Shown in pieces: positions 25,894 to 37,900 of a DNA stretch of 64,000 nucleotides; within the stretch, counting starts at the first letter, position 1; the number at the start of each line of letters is the position of its first letter. Both the position numbers and the translations under genes were made by a program. Source of the stretch: Syngnathus acus (Eukaryota > Chordata > Actinopteri > Syngnathiformes > Syngnathidae); assembly GCF_901709675.1 (NCBI RefSeq), contig NC_051095.1:14705456-14769455 (forward strand), read 5' to 3'. The notes under the pieces were generated by a model. That model saw only the letters and a list, made by a program, of their open reading frames with translations, was not told where the DNA came from and searched no databases.

Positions 25894-28800
25894 CCTGTTG
25901 CTTGTGCCACTTCGCGCTAGTGAAGCACATCCCCTGAGGCGACTCAATGCTCTTCCATGAAAGACTAAGTAACAAGCTAGTAAGCACAGTAATTCAAACC
26001 TTATTCTGAGAAGAAGAAAGAAGAATGGGAACGAGGTGGTATAAAACACACTGAAAGGCAGCTGTGTGCTGATGGTGAAAATTGATTTCTAACAAAAAGA
26101 AAAAGGAGACCGTTGCTTGTTATTGAAAATGACCGCGCTTGGCCAGTCCAGACACGGTCCCATCAAGCCCGAGGGCATTCTGGGCTTTATGCCACCAGAA
26201 CTCTGAGCCACAAATGATTTTCAGCTGTTTATCTTCTGCAACAATTCACAATTCATAAACAACAGTGAGGAAAAATACATCCTGAGAGCAAAGCTGGCTA
26301 ACAAGGCAACACAGTCATCATTTGGGTCTGAGCGTGTGAAAATAATTGTGGATGAGAATAGAAAATCACTGCTAGCCTTAAAACATCCACAAGACAGCAC
26401 ATATGTTCTGTCCAGTACAGCAGGACCTAACAAGAACTTTATCTGTCATGTTACGTATGTGTTATAACACCAAACTTTGACATCTCACTTAGATATACAT
26501 TTTACATGAGGATTTCTTCTCATAAAATAATACACTTTGACCATGAATATAAGACCTCCACAAAAACATGAAGTATATCATTGAGAGGTTCAGCCTTCAC
26601 TACTTTGGGACAAACTGTCCAACAACAAAATCAAATGTAAACTCATAGGGGAAAACATCTCCCCACAGGAGTGACCACATGTGACCTTTAGGACATGTGA
26701 CCTTCAAGTCTACTGTGTAGAGGAGCGCAAAAGAAGTGACATTAGAAGTGAGGTTGACTTCAGGAGATGTGTTCTGTGCTCCAATGGTCTCAGATTGTTT
26801 CCCCGCGTCACGGATGGCATGTCCTCTGGGCCGAGGAGGAAAAGCCACAACCAGATTGCTCTCTCCACTTGGTTGACAAGGCAGCATCTGCGGCGCTTCG
26901 AGGGTTCGCGTTGGCGCCCACGGCATTGATGCGCTGACTTGCGCATCTGTGACGGCACCATTAATACTGGCGGGTACATGCTTAACATCCATAAAACGAT
27001 AGACTGAGCGACTCCAGCCCATTGTAATGGAGCGTCCAGTGTTACCACTTCAGCACCAGACAAAAACGATGTGGCGTTGAGCCAGTTGACTGTCGTTTTA
27101 ATGTACCGCAAAATCGGGACCAAGCTCTGCCGCGAATACTAAAAAAATGTAAGTGATTGACACCCTCTCTAAAAAATTTTAGAATTGCCTACATTAAGTA
27201 CCATCCAGTGGAATCACCGTCTTTCAAATTATGAATCACCATTTGGGGCGGACTCGATGTGTCCAAAAACGTCCCTTTTTTTTTTTTTTTTTTAGCAAGT
27301 ATTTGTCACGGATCGGATGGAGCAGGGCAACCAAATGCAGCTTGGACCAGGGTTTATTCAGCAAAACAAACTAATAGACTCGCCAAACTGACATGACTTA
27401 ACGAAATAACAAAAGGACTAACCGACAGGGACGCGAAACAAAGGACGTGAAGACATTAAGACAACAGGAACCAAAAGACATCAAGACAACAACAACACAC
27501 AACGATCCGACGGGTCGTGAGGGGCAGACAGGACTTATATACACGACAGGTAACAAGAGGCAGGTTAGAATAATCAAACTAATCATGGGCACACAGGAGG
27601 GGAGGGGCGAGCACACAGACAGAAACCAAGACAGAGACGCATAGTAACACGGCTGGGGACGAGACGTGACAGTATTTGTATCTTGGTGAAAATATAAATA
27701 CTTTATGGGTCATGAGTAGTGCCACCTGAAAAGTCAGGGAAAGAAAATAGCAAAGCATTTATCCGTGAATAAACTTCACAAAGAATAAGTTTCATTATAT
27801 AATAATGTTTACTTTATATTGACATTGTTAGAGTGATACTAGGTTTACAATTTTTTTATCATAGTTATATTTTTTGTGGTGAATGTCCATGGACTGCTCG
27901 AGGAGACAAAAGCAATTAGATCAAGAGATGAAGTAGTGTGATGTAACAGGGTGGCACTGCCTTTATTAATGTGTTTTTCCCCCCAAATGTTGAACTGAAT
28001 ATAGGTTGGAAATAATTATGCAAATCACTGCAGTGAAACTTTTCAGAACAAGGCTGCGTGAGACATGCTGACATTGCTTCAAGATCTTTCTTCACAGGGT
28101 CTGAATGACACATGCTGTTATGTCCTCCATCCTGTTGAATAGACGCAGCTGAGCGTCTCACAAATGGACACACTAAGTGGACTACTTTTCCCCTTCTCCT
28201 AGCGCCATCTCTCAAAATGACATTGCTTTCCATTTCTCATTCCTGTGTTAATGTGTCTTTCTTCATTTTCTGGTTGACCAAGCCCTGTAATCATTGCATC
28301 TCATCACAAGAATGCCCTTTGCTTCCCCGCCCGCCACTCCCCGCTACAGCGTAGCCAAATTAAATGGAGACTCATCACAATAAAGTCAGGCATAAACATC
28401 ATGCTTCTGTGCTTGAGACTATTATTGTCCCGACGCAGATGAAATTACAGGCACTAGATCACGACAGGCTTCACATTGTATCATGTCATGTGTGGCCACT
28501 GTCTGTTTTCGAAGTGATTGCACCTTCCCCAAAAATCCACAATGCAGACCCAGTGGCCATAGGGTCAAGTTAACTGATTAAAAAGGAGATGTCACAGCAA
28601 TCAGTGGGTCGCCGCAATTAAATTTAGAGAAAATCAAGTTCATTTTCGTGGCACCACTCATGCAATTTTCAGCTGATGACATTCTACGGCAGATGTAGAT
28701 CCTGCTGTCTCTTCTAATACAGTGTGATGAATGAGCAGCTCTCTGCAGGAAATAAATTGGATAAAATCTGATCTTGTTGCGCGTGTTTCAGACGCTGTCT

Positions 28801-31800
28801 CGGCTGAATATGTTAGATTAACATACAATAGTGTGGAGCGAATTAAAAGATCTCTCTCGTGCCCATTGAGGCTCAGCGTGTCAGACTGAACAGAGCACCC
28901 GGTGGAGAATCACCGGCTGCAACTGAAGACAGTGACTTCCACACTTGACTGCACAGATTAAGAAGGCGAGAGAAACCTGTGAGTGGCTAATTCAATGGGG
29001 GCACTCTGCAGAAAACACTTGATTCTCCAAGCGTGTCACCCAACTCTCTGGTGTATAGTCTATGAAGTGTTGTACAGCCACAGCAGAACACCCGTGCCAT
29101 TTGTCTTCTGTTTCGCTTTAAAGCAGGAGCCTAGCTGCATTGGTCAATAGTCTGCCATTACTACATAACGTGCGGCAGGCAAAAAAAAAAAGGGCCTACT
29201 GTACTACATAGGGTTTCCCCAGGTCATTAAAAATGCCCAGAAACATTAATTAAATCAAACAATCATTGGTAGGCTGAAGGTTAGCGGTTCGCACTGAGCT
29301 GCGTTGCTGCAGCTCACAAAGGACTTCCGTGCCCTTTTGAGGGCCAAGAGGCAAGTGTCACTTGGAATGACTCCAAGTCATTTGCTCTTTAGCCTTTAGG
29401 CGTATTTTATTCAGCAACTCCTAAAGATAGCTAGTGTTACGGCATTGGATGTTATTTCAAGCTCGTTTGCAGCAACGTCATTTTTATATGGCAAAATGTT
29501 GGCTTCCGTGTTAGTTCTACTCTCACATACACTTTTCCATCTAGTGCACTTTAGAGCGGCCAGTTGCACATGTGAACACTTCATCAATTGCATAACACGC
29601 TACCCAAAAAAAAAGATTTCAAAGAACTCATTGTGTATTAACTACTCTGGCTTTGATTATCTTTTCAAATGGACACCTTTCAATACAACTGCCCGGGTGC
29701 TTATGGGAGATGCGCATCACATGGAGTTAATGAATGAAAGATGTATCCGAATTTCTGAGCAAGCTTTTGCTTTCCTCCATATTTTCAAAGGGACTCACTG
29801 CTATCCGCTTTGCTGAACATCAGAGGTGCTACATCAGGAGCCAAACCAGGACGCTACCCATAGTGGCAGGAGTGGAGGCTGAGGACGGTGACTTCGAGGT
29901 ATGCGTGCCGCGTAGCCATACAGAAAGTTGCCATGCATACTGAAGGGAGATAACCGGAGTAGCGTCTCACTGATCCTCAACCTGTCCATCCCCATCCCGT
30001 CCCTCTTACTGAGCTTTGTGGTGCCTGCGGAACTGTCAGCTGCCCACAACCCCACAGACTCTTTGTGGCTCACATCAAATGGTGTTTGCTGTCAATCCTG
30101 AGCCAATATTAATTTTTAATCCTGTCCTCCAAAGGCTCCACTCAGATAGCTTAAGGGGGGTGGTCTGACTGAGGGGGGTGACTGTAATATGTATGCTATT
30201 TTTTTTTCTTCCTAGTAAAATACTTTTTCTGTGAGCCTCCTCTCAAAGTTATAGGGATTCATTTGACTTTTCTGGGTGTTAGATAGCTGTATGGTGAACT
30301 CTCCACAACGAGTGGAAGGAATTCAATCAAAGAAAATATCCACTTTTTTTCTTGTGTCACAGTGCAATTCAGAGTGGGCCGCATTTTCAAACGGAAAATC
30401 CACACTCATGCGCGCTCATTTCCATTTTACCTTGTAGCTGAGAAGAAGAAGCTGGCAAATCCGCAGCAAAGACACTCCATTCAAAGACACAGTCAGCCAA
30501 ATGTCAGCACAAGCAAAATTTAAGTCTCAGTTTGTTTGTTTTTTAACTTGAAGAACACAAGCTGCAATCAAATAACCAAACGCTTGTTCTTTTCCTCTTA
30601 TCTAGATACAAGATCAGGTGGTCCACACAGTTTGTCTTTTTTCTTTAGCACTTTGAAGTGTAATTGACTGGAATGGCAGCTTCAAAGACAATCATCTTGA
30701 GCCAACCAAGTGATTGAGGCCAAATATTGGTTGTTGTTAGTGTGACTGCCATGATGATGATTCTGGACCATGTTCTGTGGAATCCATATTTCCGAAGGTG
30801 GTTTTAAGCAGTGGTTTACAAGCATGTCGTAGTAGCCATTGCTATACAAGTGTGAATTCACCGTAGTAGCCGCGACAGTGTTGGGAAGCAATAGTACTAA
30901 GCCGGAACCTTGTGATTTTTTTTGCATCTACCTATAAACCAATTTTCGACTTCCGAATCGACGCACCAGCCAGCACACAATAATTTATTAGCCTGACTTT
31001 TTCTGTATCTTCCTCGAGGATATTTTTAGCAATTGTAGAAAATTAGAACCCTAAGCAAAGTGAGAGGTCAAGAATAAAGTGACATTTATTTTCGTTAAAG
31101 GTTTGAAAAAGCAAAAATAAAATCTATTGTATATAATTGACAGTGAAATTTTATTTTTACTTTTGTACATTTCAGGGTTTGTACTTTTTTACTTGAGTCG
31201 TTTTCCTCAGAGGAAGAATTTATTTTTCAACGTATTTGGCAAGTTTAGTCCCTTTTAAAGAAAGTTTTTTTTTGGATCAGTCAACTTCCATGACACCATG
31301 TGCAGCTGCTAAGGTTTCTTTTGTTTTTTTCTCATCTTAACCCTTGACGCCACAGGAGAGATGCAGTAAATATTATCATGGGGGCTGTGTTTGAAAAAAT
31401 ATACAGTGACCTTGGCCTGGCCTCACCAACAATAGACAAAATCCCCTGAACCTTCCTCTGTGAGAATACTCCCACATTTGACCTGCCAAAGCTTAGCACA
31501 AGTTCCCTCTCAAGTGGTGGAACGCACAAAGCTCACAGGGGTTAAAGCCGAGCACTTGCGGCTCCTCGCTCAACCCAGCCGCGGGCTTTCTTCACGGAGG
31601 GCTCAGAGCAACCACGGTGGGCTTCAGTGGCGCACCGAAAAACAATGGGAAAATGGTAGAGAGACTGCAGGCGACTGATAACAAAATCCAGCCGGTGTGA
31701 GGGCACCACCAGGTGACAAACATGAATTGTTTGCCAGGGTTTTCCCCACCCCTCCCTTTTCAATTTGCCTCTTCCATGCCACCTCTGAGGGAGTAATCCC

Positions 31801-33880
31801 TGAGCTTCATTTCACTATCCGCAGACTGACACACAAGTCCTCTTCTGCCTCCCTCGCTGCCTTTATTGTCAACGGATGCTGCCTGCTCCATTTAACAGTC
31901 ACTTAATATGGATGACCGACACTCACCCAGCATTCGAGAACCTCCTACTCAGACAGCTGTAAACATGAGTGAATAGCAAGCCAATACACCAAATTTGTGC
32001 AATAATAGCCACTGCCACTTTCTTCAAATGCATTGCAAAATCGGAGTGGCGCACTACAACACCATAGAAAAGGGTGTACTGACAATGTATCGGACAAAGC
32101 ACAAGTCATCCATTGCAACAAGAGGCAACATGTTGGAGACACTCAGGATTTTTTAGGGTGAGGATCACAGTCCACCATGGTGAGACTAACACATCACATC
32201 ACAGGTACCATCCAATCCTAGAGCAGCAAGAAAAAACAACACATTTAACATTATGTTTGAATTTTGAATTCAGCAGTTCAGTGATCCCTCACCACTTTGC
32301 TCTTCACCTATTGCGGATTCGCTATTTCGCGGGTTTATAGGTGACAGGAGAACGCCGTTTAAATACACGCTGATAGAGCGGGACGTGCCTGTGAGCAATG
32401 TGCGTCACTGCCGACGTGACTGAGTTCAAGTGCAGGAGGCCAGCAGCCAGCCATGCGTGAGGCAACAGCACCAACCAGTGACAATGTTACGTGTTTGTTC
32501 TTTTATCTATTGTAAAGCTACAATACATGCACAGAGCAGTGTGGGAATGGTTATTAAGGGAATGGGAAAGTTTTATGTCGCGTTAAAGTATTGGGGAGGG
32601 TTTAAAAAGCTTTAATATTGTGTAGTGGACCACATTGCAACAGGAGATTCATGCGCAATTGTGACTCATTTTGTTTTCGCGGTTAATGTAGTGTTGCAAT
32701 TCTGAAGGTGGACACGTTGTATTGCTTGGCAAGGAAAAACACTCTTCTAATTGACTTGCAATACATCCATGCTCTCCAGCGGGCAACAAGAAACACTACG
32801 TATTGGAAATTTCAATACAATTAAATTTCAAAATAACACATATACCTTTTCTACTTCGCTACTTGCGGGTGGTTCTGGAACGCATCTCCCGCGGTAAACG
32901 AGGGATCACTGTTTTCTCGAACTGTTAATATACCATAAGCTAGATCCAGCCCCCAGACACACACACATGGACACACACACGCATGCAAATTTCTTGCAGA
33001 GAAATAATGCAGCGTAACAACTCTGGTCCCACTATTCTATTTCGTTGTCCAGATTCTTCCGTTATGGTTTGTGACAGGTCGGCAGCCAAAACAGAAAGCA
33101 ATTAGGACTATGACAGGTAACTAACAACACAAACTGCTGCTAACATGAGCTAGCCCGAGCAACATCTTAAAATGCTCATTCATCTTCCTTGTCATTCTGG
33201 CGACTAGAGAATTGCTACAACCAGTTCACATTAATATTGGATAAGGGAAAATATTTGCATTCTCTTTTAATTAATTGCGCCATTTAGAGCCTGGAGTATG
33301 TTGTTTAGGGTACACAATATTGGGATGAATGATGGTAGGGGCTCTACACCTTTTTGTAAAGTAGTAAAAAGAAAAAACACTCAAATACAAGAGGCTTAAA
33401 CTGATTAAATTATCGGAGGTTATTTTATTTCAAATAATGCAAATGTTTCATTTAAATAATTGAAATTCATCTATACAGTAATGACACCCATTGATGTAAT
33501 CAGTTTGGTTTTATGATATAAAATTGGCTGGCTCTCCGTCCAGGGTGTGCCTTGCCTTTCACCAAGTCAGCTGGGATCAACCCCAGATGGCTGGATTATA
33601 TCCTAAATAGAGTATTACATTTCAAGATAATTAACTTTAATCAAGTGCTATCTAGACCTACTATATCGTACTGAAATGTCACAAGACATAATTTACTTTC
33701 CATTGACCTTGCTCCAAACAGTCGGGATCGGAAAAGCATGTCTGAGGAATTTATGATTGACGAATGTGTGGTCGTAGCTTCATGGATACGATATTGCAGA
33801 GTTGAACAGCCAGTTTGATTGCCATCGTGGCAAAACTTGCCAATATAAAAATGTCAACTGAAATTCACACACACACACAC

Positions 33881-33958
<78 letters not shown>

Positions 33959-34929
33959 AAGCTCCTGGGTGCCATGATAAAACATTTGTTGATCTCTGTT
34001 AAACATAGTAACACTTTAAACAGTGTGTCATGGCCAGTGTTTTCCCAGTTGGCTCCTGATACAAGGCGAGGATAAATTCATTAACTACAGTACAAGCGCT
34101 GTGTAATTAAGTCAACAGCACTGGAGGCGGAATGTCATACATACACAGGGAGTATACATAACACAAATGATTATTTCAAAGATAGTTGATGAGAAAAAGC
34201 AGTTCTTTGTGTCCTAACATCACCTGATTAGTCAAAAGTCAATGGAAGGGCCTTGAAGAGGTGTGTATAGACCAGGGGTGGGCAAACCTTTTGACTTGCG
34301 GGCCAAATTGGGTTCTAAATTTTGACCAGGGGGGCAAAACAGGAGCAGATGGATGTAGTGTTAGTGAGTACCATAAACGACATGTAAAGGTCCTTGCATA
34401 AAAGGTTTTGGCCTTTAGTAGGTAATAAAGCATGGCTGTTCAAAAAAAGCTTTTTGAAAACAAAAGCATTTATTAATACCATTGAAAAAAATACTTCACC
34501 AAAAGACTACTATCAGTGATTCTCATTAAATACGACACTGTTGTTATGAATAATCCATCACTTCAGCACCTGCAGGTCAGATTTATGAAAGATGTTTATC
34601 TTATGAGGCGAAATCACATCAAACGGCAAACACTCTGACCAAATACATCATCTTGATGAATCAGTGAAAGAATAAAGTAATAAAGAACTCAAAACGGCAA
34701 CATGGTGACGGATATCTGAAAATCAGAGCGGTGCTTTAACTCACAAACACCTGGTGACAGAGGTGAGGAAACAGGAAACACTTCCTTAAAGTCGGCCTTA
34801 AGAACTTTAAAAGTTAAGATTATCAGCGAACAGGTGGTGCATCAATGTCCCTGAGCGTCCCACATTGTTTGAAAATGAGAATGGTCGCTTGTTTCAATCC
34901 CTGCTATTTGTACAATTAGTTTTCAAAAT

Positions 34930-34966
<37 letters not shown>

Positions 34967-37900
34967 CAAAGTAGAGAAACTCCCCTTAATTTTCAGTGGG
35001 AACAGTGTTGTTGGTCTCCCTTTTTTGCTAGTGCATCATAGTCTGCCGGATGTGGTCCGCGGGCCATAGTTTGCCCATATCTGGTATAGACCAAAGATTG
35101 TAATCATGTTGTCTTTCTTCCCGTCAACTGGCATTTCGAAATCCCTGCCCCATGCTAAAAGGCTGACCTTTGTAGCACACCTTCCTCCCGGGTGCGGACC
35201 AACCCGCAGCTCTTCCTTACAAGTTATTGCTGTCATTTCTCAGCTGTGAAAACCAAGTCATGTTGTGAGCCATGTGTCGTGACCTCCATTTACTTTATAC
35301 TCAGCTTGAGTGTTTGAGAGGTCCAATTAGAGTGGGCAGCGAGGGCACCTCATCTTTGACTTTAATTTCTGAAAGCTGACCGACTTAATGCCAGGGAGAG
35401 TTGTGCAAGAAGGGGTAGACTTGCCAGCATGTGTGTGAGTCAAACAAATTACTCCCATAACCCAGCACACATGCAGCACTTGGGCATTTTTAGCCCAGTC
35501 ACAACACTGGGCAAGCACAGTGATCTAGTCACTAGATTTTCTAGTAGTTATCACATCTGCGTCAAAGCACTACCTTCCTTTCAGCCTTGCATGTTCTCCC
35601 CAAGTTTGTGCGGGTTTCTTCTAGTACCTAGACTTTCTGCCGCATCCCACAAAAGATACACGTTCACTTGAGACTTTGGGCACTATTTTCATTGACAATA
35701 CAATATTGTACAATACATCTTTATTTATATAGCGCTTTCACAATTGTTGCGGGAATAGAGCGCTTTATAGAAAAAGTAACGGCTTTGAATGGCCAAGGCT
35801 AAAGTTGGATGTGACAACTCCCAGAGCTGTGCGAAATTATCAACATCAGGTTGGTAACTAGGGATGTCACTATTTAATATTCTTAGAATCAATTATTCTA
35901 TCGATTAATTGGATACATTTTATTTTACACAAAAAAGTATAAAAAAAACATTTTGCCCCATTACTGCTTAGTTTCTAGTGTTTCGTAATCAAAAACAAGT
36001 GAATAACAATTATTCCATATCACACAAGAGACAATGTTAACTTTTTGAAACTGAGTCGGTTACTGGTGCAGTTATTACTTTCTGTAGTAAAAAAAGACAT
36101 TTGCAAATGTCTTGTTTTGATTAAACGTAAATGATAATCTGTTGGTTTTCATGAAATAATGCAAAACATAATGAACAATTGCTGTTGAGCAGCTGACAGA
36201 TGATTAGGACCATTCCAAGGTAAAAATGGCTCCGAACAATTTCTTGTTTATTAAAATATACTCGATTAATTTGATAATTGATTACTCGTCGATTAATCAT
36301 TTAATTTTGTCAGCTCTAACCCTCCATGGAGCAATATTCTACATGCTGCACAGGATCTAAAGGGAAATAAAGCCCTTTAAAATGTCCATGGGCATGAAGG
36401 GACACATGACAGGACACAACGTGAGGAGAGACGTTTTGACTGAAATTATGACTTTTTTTTCCTTCAAAATATAACCACTTTGTCTATTAGTATAGATTCC
36501 ATCGACACTATACCACCTACTAGGCTGTGAAAATAAAACTGTCAATTCCCGGATATGTGACGTTCAGAGCGTTTTGCTAACAGAAGGTCTCAAGCTGGCC
36601 TATTTTTAACAAGGAGTGACAGGGGCAAAGGGGGATACAAGGCACACAGTCCAATATTAATGAGTCCTGCTCCAACGATAGCCCCAGGTTCCAAGTTTAA
36701 CTAATGTGCAATTAAGTTTTAAACTGAGGGAAAATCACCTTGTAAAAACATTTGTCAAGTGAACTGTTCTTCTGGCTGGCTAATTAAAGAGAGACTTGGA
36801 AGTCTGTGTGTTTATTTACGTATACATGAAAATAAATATGTGTACCGTATTAGCAGAGAGCGCATCACCCATTGCCTGTCATATGTCTCTATTAGACAAC
36901 ACTGACATGTAGTTGCGATCATTAAGCAATAATAGTTTACTTTACAGCTCATGAACTACAGTATCAACAAATTAAGCTCACTGATAGCGCTTGGATGGCA
37001 AGCGATGCATCGTGGCAGAGCAGGGAGGAGAAGATGAGGAGGAGGAGGAGAATACGAGGCTTTATTGTGTCTGTCACATTAAACGATACTGCCGCCACAC
37101 GCGCAGTAATGAAGATCACTTGCAAAGTCATTTGAAAGTCAAATCATCACTGTCTGTGAATTTCAATTATGTGTCTTAGAAAGAGCATGCTGCAGGCTTG
37201 ATAGAGGAAAAGGAGGAGGATCAGGAAGGGGTCAGGCAACAGGAGTCAGGAAGTCGGCGCCCTTGTCTCATAGAGATGATAGATTAAAACAATGAGGATG
37301 ATGAGGCTGCTGTTTGGCTCACTAAGGGTGTGCGGGTCTGTGTGCGAGCAGGTGGATGCCTCGGATACCAAAATGGAGGACTCCCGAGTGTGGGTCCCCG
37401 CCGAGGAGCCTGTCGCTGACCCGGCGTTCCTTTTCCAGTCCAAGATCTGGGAATTCTGCCAGGAGTTGCCCATCCACTGGATCAATCCCTCTCCCCTGAG
37501 CGGTGAGGAATCGGGAAAGGGCGGTGGGAGGTGGGGATGGGGTGGGGGGGCTTCTAACCCACTATACTACACATAGACATGAGAGTGTGTATGTAGTGCC
37601 CAAAGCCGTGCGGATAGTTTGTAAACAGGCTCCATCCAGCGCAGAATTGAGTACACTACACATGGCAGTCAAAGTGTGTATTGACTGATTTGATTGACAT
37701 TCTCCTTTTAACTTGACAAAAGCCCTTCGACATTTCAGATTTTAAAGCAGTACGACAACAACAATAAAAAATACTGTCATTCAGTATTAAGGAGACGTAG
37801 GCAACGCCGGTCCTCGAGATCCACTGTCTTGCCTGTTTTAGAAGTTTCCCTCCTCCAACACGCCCGATTCAAAACAGTTGTGCGACTGCACGGGCATCTT

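Larger units (their letters stand above)
24800..29790 (+). other. tnmd: tnmd intron (4991 bp)
   Basis: The intron lies between the two BRICHOS exons. It contains a short hAT-end remnant (about 24942-24980), a SINE 3' fragment (about 25165-25310), a CA microsatellite (25833-25890), an unrecognised GC-richer block (about 26600-27125), a miniature element (27304-27671) and otherwise unremarkable sequence. No further exon was recognised. Confidence 0.8.
29899..37351 (+). other. tnmd: tnmd intron (7453 bp)
   Basis: This is the largest tnmd intron seen. It holds a pogo-like miniature element (32279-32911), a CA/TA/GT microsatellite palindrome (33866-33954), a non-autonomous hAT element with perfect 8-bp duplication (34273-35083), a LINE-tail-like fragment (about 35702-35775) and a TAGGGATG...CAGCTCTA inverted-repeat element (about 35859-36318). 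No coding signal was recognised elsewhere. Confidence 0.8.

Noticed and set aside
25683-26049. Open frames with poly-Cys/Val or poly-Thr/His runs
   Set aside because: Translations of the CA microsatellite, not genes.
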